Assembly: GCA_900074745.1 (NCBI GenBank)
Contig: LT598469.1
Location: 186,001 to 250,000, forward strand
Direction: 5' to 3'
Length of the DNA stretch: 64,000 nucleotides
Origin: Lachancea mirantina
Lineage: Eukaryota > Ascomycota > Saccharomycetes > Saccharomycetales > Saccharomycetaceae
In this document: positions 41,069 to 50,490 of the stretch, piece by piece
Position numbering within the stretch: position 1 is the first letter of the stretch
How the letters are laid out: the number at the start of each line of letters is the position of its first letter
The notes under the pieces: model-generated
What the model saw: only the letters and a program-made list of their open reading frames with translations
What the model was told of the DNA's origin: nothing
The model's database searches: none
Program-made: the position numbers and the translations under genes

Positions 41069-42859
41069 ATGATCTACATTTTTTGGCCCAATACTTTAAC
41101 AAAACTCCGAGCTCAAGATTGCGTAGTTATAGGGCTTTGTTGCGGTCAAAGCGACCTACTGGTTCTATTGCTAGCTTCATTAGAAGTATCGAATAAGATA
41201 AGTCAACCCTACCGAAATATAGGCGTTTTAAAGACGAATGGTGAATTTGAGTGTCATCTTGACACTGATGACTACAGCGTGGTCATGTTTAGACCTCCCA
41301 ATTTGAATCTCATGCAGTTTTATTCTTTGAAACCTATATCCCTGATACTACCTGACAGAGACACATCGCAGCTGTTTGAATCCAAAAGCAAGCATATGGC
41401 AGGGTTTCGAGAGCGTGGGGGGCCACCTAGTTCCTTCAGAGACAGTCTTAATGAGATTAACTTGTACCATCGAAAATTGGAGCACTTCTATCGTGTTCAT
41501 GAAGAATTGAGGTTGAAATCTGAAAAGATATCATCGTCTAGATCAAGGTTACGAAATTGGCTTAGAAATTTGGGCACTTCGCGATTGATTTCCATTTTGC
41601 ATTATTTGGTGATTTACTTCACTGTCACATTGCATTTCATAGCCAGTGGTGTATCGTCACTGCTTAACAAAGGCCCTGTACCCCTCGTAAATGTCTCTGT
41701 CACTGCACAACAAATGGATTTGCGATGTCAGCAAGTTTGTTATTTGCCAATCCAGTTTTTACGAATTTATGGTAGGAAGAGTGCAACTACTTCGCCTCCG
41801 CTGCGTCCGTTGGAGACAAATTCTTCTCGTACCTTTCTGTGCGAAATGTACCCGGATTACATTCGATTTTACAATACTCTTTGGTTAGTTGTGAACGATA
41901 TTTGTTTCGGTCTAATCATAGGAGCTTTGCTCCGCGACAACCGGTTCAAAATTTCTGCGGCCGTAAGTCGCTCCTTAGAGGAATTTCTTTACAAAAAAGT
42001 ACGGTTCATGACTGTATTCTTGGGTGACAATCCGTTCGGTATAAAACTCAATGGTGAATTGGCCAAATTCTTAAGCGAATTGTTCCAATGGATTATCGAT
42101 TTCTCGCACGAAACCTACATTAGCACTATCATCCGTTATCCCAGCGTTGAATTCATGGTAGATGTCATATCTGGCATTTGTTCCTTGTTCGGAGCCAATT
42201 TCGCGTTGTCACTTATCGCGGATTTGGTTTCACTGCTATCAATGCATATTTCGCTGTTCTATTTCATAAGTGCCAGGATCTACAATTGGCAACTGAATCT
42301 GATGCTCACACTGTTCTACTTATTTTGCGGGAAAAAACGTAACGTTTTAAGGAAACGTGTCGATGGAAACATGTTTCAGCTGGATCAATTGCTGATGGGC
42401 ACTCTGTTCTTCACGGTCAACGTGTTCTTGTTACCAACTGTCGCGATCTTCTACGCATTTTTCACTTTACTCAGAATAGTCATATTAACGCTGGAAGTTA
42501 CACTGGAATCCACAATGGCCATGTTGAATCATTTCCCGCTGTTCGCACTATTGTTGCGTTTGAAAGATCCTAGAAGAATACCCGGCGGCATTTATTTTCA
42601 CCAATTGGGCAACGACGGACGCATGTTTCGCTTGGAAAATAAATCATTGAGCTTGCGCAGCATGTTCAAGCCGTTTTCAGCGCTAATGAGTTACACGACG
42701 AACACATACATTTCGTCGACTACTTTGGCCCGATGTATCGTCGGACTGCCAATTCTCGTCCAAAGACGGAGAATGTACCAGACACTGTATTTTTCATTGC
42801 CCACGAGGCCCGAAACACCGCGTGATCTGTGGAACCTTTTGAAGACGACACTTCCATGA
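41069..42859 (+). CDS. GPI1: GPI1, subunit of the GPI-N-acetylglucosaminyltransferase complex
   Basis: The 596-residue product matches Gpi1/PIG-Q (609 in S. cerevisiae). It starts IYIFWP, has a soluble N-terminal third, then several membrane spans and the conserved core with QQMDLRCQQVCYLPIQF, NPFGIKLNGELAKFLSELF, FCGKKRNVLRKRVDGN and LINHFPLFALLLRLKDP-like text (here MLNHFPLFALLLRLKDP). Gpi1 stabilises the ER complex (Gpi1-2-3-15-19, Eri1) that makes GlcNAc-phosphatidylinositol, the first step of GPI anchor synthesis. It is divergent from CCH1 by only 156 bp, as YGR216C is next to YGR217W. Confidence 0.96.
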   Translation: MIYIFWPNTLTKLRAQDCVVIGLCCGQSDLLVLLLASLEVSNKISQPYRNIGVLKTNGEFECHLDTDDYSVVMFRPPNLNLMQFYSLKPISLILPDRDTSQLFESKSKHMAGFRERGGPPSSFRDSLNEINLYHRKLEHFYRVHEELRLKSEKISSSRSRLRNWLRNLGTSRLISILHYLVIYFTVTLHFIASGVSSLLNKGPVPLVNVSVTAQQMDLRCQQVCYLPIQFLRIYGRKSATTSPPLRPLETNSSRTFLCEMYPDYIRFYNTLWLVVNDICFGLIIGALLRDNRFKISAAVSRSLEEFLYKKVRFMTVFLGDNPFGIKLNGELAKFLSELFQWIIDFSHETYISTIIRYPSVEFMVDVISGICSLFGANFALSLIADLVSLLSMHISLFYFISARIYNWQLNLMLTLFYLFCGKKRNVLRKRVDGNMFQLDQLLMGTLFFTVNVFLLPTVAIFYAFFTLLRIVILTLEVTLESTMAMLNHFPLFALLLRLKDPRRIPGGIYFHQLGNDGRMFRLENKSLSLRSMFKPFSALMSYTTNTYISSTTLARCIVGLPILVQRRRMYQTLYFSLPTRPETPRDLWNLLKTTLP

Positions 42860-42937
42860 CGAAACTCTTTCATAATGCATTAGCTAATGTACAAACTGTA
42901 TATACAAGTATTCAGCATTTTCACGACTCTCGCACGC

Positions 42938-43264
42938 CTATTTCCGCTTCTTGGTCTTGCCCTTGTCTTTACTGGCCTCTTTCTTCTTTGCTGGCGCACC
43001 TTTGCCTCTTCTTCTCTTGGCTTCGATCATCATCAACCTATACTCCTCATCCTTGTCCACAAAATTGAACTCTGAGTACAACGTCTTAAGATGCTTGAAT
43101 TTCAAAAAGTCCGGGTTCCCGTAGTAGCCTGCCACCGAGCTACCTTTGAGTCTCTTGGACAGAATCTTACTGCCGGTCCTATTACAGCTAGGATTGAAAT
43201 TCTGGTCAAAAATCTTCGCTGAAATTTCGGCCAATTTCAAAAGCTGAGTCTTTGACACAGACAT
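42938..43264 (-). CDS. RSM27: RSM27, mitochondrial small-subunit ribosomal protein mS33
   Basis: From the ATG at 43264 the product is 108 residues (S. cerevisiae 110). It contains the mS33 core [20 protein letters not shown], then [19 protein letters not shown], and a Lys-rich C terminus. Four codons farther upstream are open but begin with GTG; homology supports MSVSKTQ as the start. It converges with GPI1, the same relation as YGR215W/YGR216C. Confidence 0.94.
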   Translation of the reverse strand: MSVSKTQLLKLAEISAKIFDQNFNPSCNRTGSKILSKRLKGSSVAGYYGNPDFLKFKHLKTLYSEFNFVDKDEEYRLMMIEAKRRRGKGAPAKKKEASKDKGKTKKRK

Positions 43265-43782
43265 ATCGTTGCACACACGAGTTTAAATGCTTTAGAGCCT
43301 CCCTTGCAAGCTGTTTATAAGCCTAGTTTGTACGTTTCCAATCACCAGGCTTGTTCATTTTTTTTTAATATCAATGGAAATGTAGGTCACGTGCTGTTCT
43401 TGATAGATAGTTCTCGTCAATGAGATCTTAAAGGGACAATCTTGATACTGTCATTTAATCAATTACAGCAAGGTAGAGGTCTTATCGAAGATTTTGAGGG
43501 AATTTTATCTGGTAATTAATTTAGATTGGTACTCAAGGATTTTTTCAAGTATTTTATCACTGAAAGCTCATGTTTTTGACCTCTTTCCCGGAGGAATTGG
43601 CTTAAATGCCATAATGTGGATCATTATCTTGGTGATGACTGAACGTTAGACAATATTCATCATATTATATTTATATAATTTGACAAAAAGGGCAGAGATA
43701 AGATTATACTAATGAACAAACCTTTTTTGGAATGAGGATGAAAGAGCAGGCCAAAATTAAAGATTCAAGCTCCGGAGATGAC
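43265..43782. other. RSM27 upstream / RPS0 downstream region
   Basis: 518 bp containing a CACGTG site (43388-43393, within GGTCACGTG) about 125 bp before the RSM27 start, a T9 tract, and AT-rich DNA that probably holds the RPS0 3' end (about 43640-43700). No other feature was seen. Confidence 0.45.
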
Positions 43783-44731
43783 TTACCAAGAGGCAACTTC
43801 CTCAGTGTTACCTTCAGCCCAGTCGGCAGCTTCGGTTTGTTCCTCGGCAGCGGTTTCCTCCTTGGCTTCTTCCTCAGTGGCACCGGTGGCCTCTTCGGCG
43901 GTTTGTTGCTCGATTTCTTCAGGGTCTCTGTAGAAGTACAAGTCGGGCATGATAGACCATGGTTGGGTTCTGTCGACTAGAGAACCTCTTAGTCTCAAGA
44001 CTTCTCTGGCCAACAAGTACCAGATCAAACCAATAGAGTGCTTACCCTTGTTGTTACATGGGATGGCGACATCAACGTATTCGGAAGGAGAGTCCAAGTC
44101 GGTCAAAGCGATGACTGGGATGTTAACGTAAGAAGATTCCTTGATGGCTTGAGCGTCGGATCTTGGGTCGGTAACAATCACCAATCTTGGTTCCTTGAAG
44201 GAACGAGTGATGTAGTTGGTGAAAGAACCTGGGGTGAATCTACCGGCGATTGGAGTAGCACCAGTGTGAGCGGAGAACTTCAGAACCGCTCTTTGGCCGT
44301 AAGTTCTGGAAGAGATGGCAACGACATCCTCTGGGTTTGGGATAGAGGCAATAATTCTAGCGGCCAAAACGATCTTTTCCCAGGTCTTGCCAACGTTGAT
44401 GACGTTGACACCATCTGGTCTCGTCTTGAAAACGTAACCTTCTTGGTGCACCTGCAATGTTGTTAGTGTTTGTTAAATTGAGTTACGGGCGCGAGCAGTG
44501 CAAGTCTCGAGAAGCGGTCGTTTGCAAACCTTGTCAAGCAATCAATTCCAACTGTCACTCGCAAAGCTCTGATTCACACGCTTCCCATGCTTTATACGCA
44601 CACCGCCCACTATATCTCCCACATCATAATTATTCACATACCTGAACGTTCTTCGAACCAAGGTGACTGTTAGCAGCCAACAACAATTGGGCGTCCTCTG
44701 GAGTCAAGTCAAAAGTAGCTGGTAAAGACAT
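43783..44731 (-). CDS. RPS0: RPS0, 40S ribosomal protein uS2; two exons
   Basis: Exon 1 (44731-44642) encodes exactly 30 codons, [15 protein letters not shown] to SKNVQ. Exon 2 (44451-43783) continues [14 protein letters not shown] and runs to the stop, for a total of 252 residues, the S. cerevisiae length. The conserved blocks [40 protein letters not shown] and [19 protein letters not shown] are present, and the acidic C terminus ends EEVASW. RPS0/uS2 is needed for 20S pre-rRNA maturation and 40S stability. Exon 2 is open upstream of the acceptor, so the intron is easily missed. A single gene here stands for S. cerevisiae RPS0A/RPS0B. YGR214W by position. Confidence 0.97.
44452..44641 (-). 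other. RPS0 intron (190 nt)
   Basis: On the minus strand it starts GTATGT at 44641 after CAG, has a CACTAAC branch site (44468-44462, one change from TACTAAC) and ends TTGCAG at 44452. The phase is 0, after codon 30, the same position as in S. cerevisiae RPS0A/B as I recall. The branch point is only about 11 nt from the acceptor. Confidence 0.93.
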
Positions 44732-44921
44732 CTTGCTCTTGCTATCTCTTCTGGAGTGTATTACTACTACGACGTTCTTGATAGATTAACTATCTCAAAA
44801 TTTCAAAAATTTTGACCCAATGGGCCTGTTACACTTTTTGCCCGGTAGAAGCCTCCAGGCAGGACTTCGTTGCACCGGGCAAGTCCCATTCTCCGCCCAG
44901 GAGTCAGACCGTTGTCGGTAA

Positions 44922-45149
44922 GCTAGGCAGGGGCCCTGGGAGCTAGACAGAGAATATGGCAGCGAGCAGACTACACGCCCTCCCTAGGCTAGGCTGGCTT
45001 CCGTCTGGCGTGGGCAACTGCTAGACAAAACTCTCATCCGACCAGGGCCACAGCGCTCACCACGGGCGCTCCTTCAGCCTTCTCTAGGGAGGAGGGTTCT
45101 TTGCAGGCGTTTCACGGCTCTGTCTAGCCTTCCCCTGCCCCGCCTAGGC
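44922..45149. repeat. Six copies of a GCTAGRC / GYCTAGC box in the RPS0 promoter
   Basis: GCTAGGCAGG (44922-44931), GCTAGACAGA (44942-44951), GCTAGGCTGG (44988-44997), GCTAGACAAA (45020-45029), TCTGTCTAGC (45119-45128, opposite strand) and the palindrome GCCTAGGC (45142-45149) lie within 230 bp of a GC-rich stretch (about 44830-45220). Read toward RPS0 they give YCTGYCTAGC, close to the TCTGCCTA box (called IFHL) described in ribosomal-protein gene promoters of several yeasts. Confidence 0.65.
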
Positions 45150-45317
45150 TTACTACCTCGTGTCTGACCACATCTCTGGGGAGGCAACCCTCGCGAACCC
45201 AAGCGACGCACAAGCTGCAAAAATTGTCAAGCCCGAAGATTTCACTTGGTTTTTTTCTTGAAACATTTTTAAGGTGCAAGGGCGCATAAAGCAGTCACTC
45301 GGATATTTAAATTTGTG

Positions 45318-45331
45318 AAATGTATGGGTGT
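45318..45331 (-). promoter_or_regulatory. Rap1 binding site, RPS0/AIM14 intergenic region
   Basis: AAATGTATGGGTGT on the plus strand is, on the minus strand, ACACCCATACATTT, the canonical Rap1 site of ribosomal-protein promoters. It lies about 590 bp upstream of RPS0 and 270 bp before the AIM14-type gene; orientation and family favour RPS0. Confidence 0.75.
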
Positions 45332-45601
45332 GGAGCTGTATACGTTTTAGTCACATGACTTGATTTGAATTTGATTTCTTGGCATCCAGCTCAAACTGCA
45401 CCCAGGAAACTGAACTTTGAGAGAAACTCGTGGCTACAAGAGATGGCTGAATTCAGATATATAGAGGTGTCCCGTAGGCAGATGAGGATCGCATAACTAG
45501 ACGCGCATTTGGAATCACCGCTACATATTTTTCCCCGCTTTTCCCCGCTTTTGATTTGTCGCATTACAATTATTTTGGAACCCACCGAGAAGTCGAATCA
45601 A

Positions 45602-47623
45602 ATGAGTTTGAACCACCTGCTGGAACAAGCACGTGGGCCCTGGGTTTGGGACGGGCTTCGGATCGACGCTGCGTCAGAAGATTCGGATGTGGCTGATCGA
45701 GTTGCTCGCCGGACCAAAATTCATCGATCTGCAATCGGTGCATTTTGGCTCGCTTGCATTGCAGTCTGCGTCGTGGTTCCGGCCTGGAATTATTTAAGAT
45801 TACAACGCTGGGTTTTCCGGCTGAGACATTACCTGCGACATGACGTTTTACGGCGATATCGGCATATTCATGGGTCCCGATTGTACCATAATCAAAGTTT
45901 AAAAATCGCTTGCTTCTGGCTCGCTATCACGGCTTTTTGCTCATTGTTCCGTGCCGACGGTGACCTCGCACAAATCACGAAACGTCTGGGCCGCATTGCG
46001 GTCGCTTTGATGCCACCATTACTGTTTTTGACGTTACGGCCTTCTCCTCTGCCACATACGCTCTATTTGACGCTTGTTCCACTGCATAAATGGCTTTCCC
46101 GAGTCGTAGTGCTCATTTCAGTGATTCACACGGCGTTGTATAGCTGGTATTTCCTTGAAACGGGCGTTTTTTTAACTAAGATGAAAAAACCGGCCAACTA
46201 TTGGGGGGTTGTCGCTCTGACATTGTTTTTGTTGATAGCTGTGACGTCTGTTTCACAGACCCGAAGACGTAACTATCGGGCTTTTTATTACGTGCATTAT
46301 TTGTCGACGGTTTTTACCGTTGTCCTACTGCATTTCCACGCACGTCCGCCCATTCCATACTACACGGCCATGAACGCCACGATTTTACTTGCCCAAATCG
46401 TGTATCGAGTTTGGCACACGGCTAAAACTATGGTCTCCGTTTTACAAATCTCGTCAACGCTCGCCATTGTTGAGTTTCCTCTAAAGGATCTCGTCAAAAA
46501 ACCAATTCTACCTTCCTCGCATATTCGCGTCAGTAGGTTTAATGAGAGATCTATTTTCAGTCGCATTTTTCACCAATTGGTACCGTTTCAGCACCCCTAC
46601 ACGATTGCGTCGTTACCTACAGATGACACTGTTAAGCTCATAGTGCGGTGTGGTAAATTCCAACTTCGCAGCGGTATGAAGCTTCTAGTCACTGGTGTAT
46701 TCGAGCCTCGCATTGATTTTTTACAAGTGCCGACCAAAACGCAACTTTTGTCATCTCCAGAAGTCACTTTGCGCCATAATTCCCAGTTACGGTTTATCGT
46801 CTCGGCAAGAAGAGCATTCATGGTCGTTGGTGGAAGTGCAATCTCATTTGGGCTACCGCTTCTGCGAATCCTCAATTTCAACGGTGTCACTGTCAGACTC
46901 ATATGGGTTACTCGAGATTTCAAAGATTTGACGCTTCTCAATCATTTTAAAAACAATTTCGATGGCTTAGAAATCTACATCACTCAGCCAGTGGGCGGTG
47001 AACAGGATCTTCAAATTGACTACATCGATTTTGAAAATAACTTGGAAAACAACGCCGATACGAGAGAAAGGAGCCCCCTCTTAGGCTCGTCCCGATCAGA
47101 AAGCAAATACGGTACAACATCAACGATGCCAACTTCGTTCGAAAACTCTTTGGAAAATCATGGCAAGAGTAATGAAGCAGATGAGATCGATTTCACGCAA
47201 ATTTACAGTGTTGGAAACTTGAGGAGAAAAACCAAATTCGATATGCTGTCGGCAGGAGCTATCGATAGCAGCGTGTTCCGGAAGCCTTCGGTTGTTACGG
47301 CCCCAGTTGATCAAATTGATAGTGACATTGAGGATGGCGAACAAATGGCGAACTCCAATACATTGAAAATTCCAGCAGGCGTGAAAGTGTTCTTTGGCAG
47401 GCCCAATTTGACAAACGCAGACTACCAGTGGTGCCTAGAGAGGGAATGTATTGGACCTTCCATAACAAACGATTGCTCTTACGAAGAACGGTTTAGACCT
47501 GGAGCAAAAGATTTGTCACACGTCTGGGTCGTCGCTGCAGGTCCTCATGGACTGGTAGAAAATACAAAGCGTTGGGCAACAGATGGCGGCCTGCACTTTC
47601 ATGAAGAAAGTTTCACCCTCTGA
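45602..47623 (+). CDS. AIM14: AIM14/YNO1-type NADPH oxidase / ferric reductase-like membrane protein
   Basis: From the ATG at 45602 the protein is 673 residues. It has about seven membrane spans with the ferric-reductase heme-ligand histidines (VPLHKWLSRVVVLISVIHTA, and VHYLSTVFTVVLLHFH). An FAD-type block HPYTIASLP follows, then an NADPH-type glycine motif VVGGSAISFGLPLLR and a C-terminal AAGPHG in place of the usual CGPP. The similarity to S. cerevisiae Aim14 (570 residues) is clear in KRLGRIAVALMPPLLFLTLR and TRRRNYRAFYYVHY. Yno1/Aim14 is an ER NADPH oxidase producing superoxide. The extra ~100 residues lie mainly in an acidic, Ser-rich insertion (about 480-600). The upstream codons (from a TTG at 45509) are not used. 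In S. cerevisiae the gene is on chromosome VII left arm. Confidence 0.82.
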   Translation: MSLNHLLEQARGPWVWDGLRIDAASEDSDVADRVARRTKIHRSAIGAFWLACIAVCVVVPAWNYLRLQRWVFRLRHYLRHDVLRRYRHIHGSRLYHNQSLKIACFWLAITAFCSLFRADGDLAQITKRLGRIAVALMPPLLFLTLRPSPLPHTLYLTLVPLHKWLSRVVVLISVIHTALYSWYFLETGVFLTKMKKPANYWGVVALTLFLLIAVTSVSQTRRRNYRAFYYVHYLSTVFTVVLLHFHARPPIPYYTAMNATILLAQIVYRVWHTAKTMVSVLQISSTLAIVEFPLKDLVKKPILPSSHIRVSRFNERSIFSRIFHQLVPFQHPYTIASLPTDDTVKLIVRCGKFQLRSGMKLLVTGVFEPRIDFLQVPTKTQLLSSPEVTLRHNSQLRFIVSARRAFMVVGGSAISFGLPLLRILNFNGVTVRLIWVTRDFKDLTLLNHFKNNFDGLEIYITQPVGGEQDLQIDYIDFENNLENNADTRERSPLLGSSRSESKYGTTSTMPTSFENSLENHGKSNEADEIDFTQIYSVGNLRRKTKFDMLSAGAIDSSVFRKPSVVTAPVDQIDSDIEDGEQMANSNTLKIPAGVKVFFGRPNLTNADYQWCLERECIGPSITNDCSYEERFRPGAKDLSHVWVVAAGPHGLVENTKRWATDGGLHFHEESFTL

Positions 47624-47684
47624 AGGGTTGTACTTCGTAATACATGAATTCGGCTATATAACAACTCCTTCACGAAGCATTTAA

Positions 47685-50174
47685 TTAATATTGCATATAA
47701 TCCTTGATGAATATTTTCCCAGAATTTCCTAATGGAGTCGTCGTTTCTATGTTCATCTTAAAAACCGATGGTATGCTCCAGTCGGGTGATAAACCATCAA
47801 TTGCCGCGCCATGACGAACTAAATCTGAAGACGTCAAGTACCCATTGAAAATAAAAGAGTCTTTTTCTGTGAGAGTGTTGATTTTAGAATATAAGATGTC
47901 GTGAACCAATTTCCTTTGATAGTCAGATCCCATTCCAATTCTCAAAAAGTCCAAGGTTTGATACCACCTGTCTTCTTGTAACTTAAAGGTAAACGGGTCG
48001 GCAAATGGGCTTTCAAGTTCTTTGGGAAAGGCAGTCAACTCCTGCAACAGACGAGTTTTCAAATCCATTTCAAGGTCCGAAAATTCTAAACTAATTTCCT
48101 TCAAACGATGCTCGAAGATCTTCCTTGAATTTATCCAATACACAAGGTCCTCATAAAAATCAGGGAAACCGTCCAGAAGTTTCTGAGCAAACCTGTGCAG
48201 TTGACGCCGCGACATTTCGTGACTGGTTTGTGTCATTTTAATACCCCAAATCCTTTTCATAGTCGACAATTCTACCCATCCATTGAGAGCAGGTATAACT
48301 CTCTGCTTGTGAACGTTGAGCTTAGGGCCAAAAAAATAAGGCCCTAGCTCATATTCTTCTTGTAATAGACTCAGAGACCTGCTTGGGATATGAACGGGCA
48401 AGCCATGAAATCGGGACGGCCTTAATGGCAGCAAATCTGAAAGCTGGTAATGTCTTCCGTTCCGTGCCATTACGGACATTTTACGCTGATTTTTGTCCAT
48501 CGTGTTCGGCTCAGGATTAGTCTTCATTTCTTGTAATATAACGTCCACTTCTCCGTCTAATCCTAACCCTTTGATGTTGACGAAGAACCCCGTATCAACG
48601 TCGATGAACCTGGCGTCGACCACATTTGCACCGGAACCTTTTTCCCGGCTTGAAATGAAGGGATGTATATCAATGAAATATCTACCATAGCCAATTGTAG
48701 CGGACTGAACGACCAGCGTCTGATTGAATTTTTCGGCGAGATAATGTAAATCCTTTATGGGCATGTGAACGTCGTGAAGTGTACTCCAGGGCAATTGAGA
48801 TCCTGTATACATATGACCACGCAATGATTCCTGCGAAATCCAAGACGAAATGTTAATCTGCGAAGAAAATTCCAGCCATCCTCTAATAAGAGCATTCAGC
48901 GTTCGCATTCTATCCCATTTAGACGTGACATAACCTGAAAAAAACCTTGCGTCCATGTTGTCCTGGTAAATGTCCGGTCGCGCAAGTAAGTTCGAAGTCT
49001 CTTGGAAGTACTTAAAAGTGCTTTCTTGGATCAAAAATGCATCATTTTTCAAAAAGTTGAGGTAGCCTTGTTCGCTGTTTGTCAATCGATCTCTACTAGT
49101 TAATGTTGCAATTTTGTTCTGAACAGCTTTTTCGTCTAATTGAAATGCTGTAAGCGGCAAGTCCTTGAAATCCGTTGTCTGCAATTCAAGAGAAGGTTGT
49201 GTAAAGTTGATTTTCGACTGTAGGAATCCCAGCTCTTTTGAAGCATCAAAGGTGGCATCAAAAGACATAGAAGAGTCCATCTCAACGAATGAGTCAAGGT
49301 ATCCATTCTGTAGCATACCGTTCGATTTTTGAGCCTGCTTCACGTCCACGTGAATATGCCGCTTCCCATCCAGCAGGAAAAAGAGCGAAGACGGATGTGT
49401 GTGGCCGGACATTAGAAACCCTGCAGATTGCAACTGCAACGATTTCGCATTGCAATGAGTTACAATTTTCTTCACCGTAAACCCAAGTATCCCTTCGGAG
49501 TCCTTGTCGTCTTTGCAAACGTCCTCTATGGTGGCTACCTTCACTTTTCCTGAACTATTCGGATCGAACATATTTCGCTTGCGTAACCCGCTCGTCTCGC
49601 CCAATTGCTGTATTTCGTCAACCTGAGGAAGTACCTCCTCTTCAAATATGTCTTGGCAAGATATCCTGTGAGAACCAGCCTCACTGTGACCATCCTGCGA
49701 GAGCGTCAAGTCGAATTTTTTCCAATCTTGCCAACTGAAGCCCACCTTATCGTTGGTTCCTAGCTCCGACATTTTGCGATAAAAGAGCGAAAATGTCAGC
49801 CTTGGATCGAATTTGTAACTCTTGATACTTTTCACAAATCCCTGAATCGATTCTCGATCCGACATATCCACCAATTGCGAATTCTCACTGTCCACCACTG
49901 CATCCATTATCAGGTTCGAAAGACGATACTGGTCGTTAAGTGCCGAGGGCTTTTCCAGCATTTTCAGACCAAACTTCCACTCATCGAAAAAAGATTCTAA
50001 GACGGCTCTATCGACATTTCTGATCATCTCAAGGGATTTCGAGGTCTTGGCAACATTCTTTGGGCTGGTTTCTTTGGTTTCAAAAGGAGTGATGCTGTGG
50101 AAAGCCAGGCAAAGTAACAGCATTATTAGCCCCACCACGAGGGCCATTTTGCGAAGCCTTTTGAGCTTTCTCAT
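47685..50174 (-). CDS. MNN4/MNN14-type mannosylphosphate transfer protein (LicD domain)
   Basis: The 829-residue type II membrane protein has a basic N terminus, a membrane anchor at about residues 10-28 and a large lumenal part. A LicD-like nucleotidyltransferase region begins near 455 (LPWSTLHDVHMPIKDLHYL, then FNQTLVVQ, GRYFIDIHPFISSREKG and VVDARFIDVDTGFFVNIKGL). This arrangement is that of Mnn4 and its paralogue Mnn14 (YJR061W), which regulate or catalyse mannosylphosphate addition to N-glycans in the Golgi. The LicD aspartate cluster is reduced: residues 464-468 read STLHD rather than a D-x-D-x-D form. There is no Lys/Glu repeat tail as in Mnn4. It converges with the AIM14-type gene (61 bp apart). 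Which of Mnn4 or Mnn14 it represents is unclear. Confidence 0.83.
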   Translation of the reverse strand: MRKLKRLRKMALVVGLIMLLLCLAFHSITPFETKETSPKNVAKTSKSLEMIRNVDRAVLESFFDEWKFGLKMLEKPSALNDQYRLSNLIMDAVVDSENSQLVDMSDRESIQGFVKSIKSYKFDPRLTFSLFYRKMSELGTNDKVGFSWQDWKKFDLTLSQDGHSEAGSHRISCQDIFEEEVLPQVDEIQQLGETSGLRKRNMFDPNSSGKVKVATIEDVCKDDKDSEGILGFTVKKIVTHCNAKSLQLQSAGFLMSGHTHPSSLFFLLDGKRHIHVDVKQAQKSNGMLQNGYLDSFVEMDSSMSFDATFDASKELGFLQSKINFTQPSLELQTTDFKDLPLTAFQLDEKAVQNKIATLTSRDRLTNSEQGYLNFLKNDAFLIQESTFKYFQETSNLLARPDIYQDNMDARFFSGYVTSKWDRMRTLNALIRGWLEFSSQINISSWISQESLRGHMYTGSQLPWSTLHDVHMPIKDLHYLAEKFNQTLVVQSATIGYGRYFIDIHPFISSREKGSGANVVDARFIDVDTGFFVNIKGLGLDGEVDVILQEMKTNPEPNTMDKNQRKMSVMARNGRHYQLSDLLPLRPSRFHGLPVHIPSRSLSLLQEEYELGPYFFGPKLNVHKQRVIPALNGWVELSTMKRIWGIKMTQTSHEMSRRQLHRFAQKLLDGFPDFYEDLVYWINSRKIFEHRLKEISLEFSDLEMDLKTRLLQELTAFPKELESPFADPFTFKLQEDRWYQTLDFLRIGMGSDYQRKLVHDILYSKINTLTEKDSFIFNGYLTSSDLVRHGAAIDGLSPDWSIPSVFKMNIETTTPLGNSGKIFIKDYMQY

Positions 50175-50490
50175 CGCGCCCGTAACGCTATCACTCGGTT
50201 CTTGTAGATATCACCTACTGAGTCTTCAATGAGTCTTGACCGAGTAGAAGTTGATCTAAGCAAGCACTGCGAACGAACCCGATGAAGATTTTTTTCACGA
50301 TATTCACAGAGTTGACACATTTTAGTTAAACTTAGTCTATCTAACCCGCAGTTGACTTGTCAGGAAACGATGTAGATCTCATTTTGGATTTATCGTCTAT
50401 CCAAGGCGCTGGATCGGTGACGGATCCGCCTCTCGATTGAGCATGATTTGATATCACGTTGGACGAACTTGTCACATCACCAGTTCATAG
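50175..50490. other. MNN4-type upstream / SLI1 downstream spacer
   Basis: 316 bp between two minus-strand genes. No open frame, RNA gene or clear binding site was recognised. Confidence 0.4.

Noticed and set aside
44820-45220. Structured non-coding RNA (SRP, RNase P or telomerase RNA) in the GC-rich RPS0 upstream region
   Set aside because: None of the conserved cores of these RNAs could be found, and the repeated short box plus the Rap1 site explain it better as a promoter.
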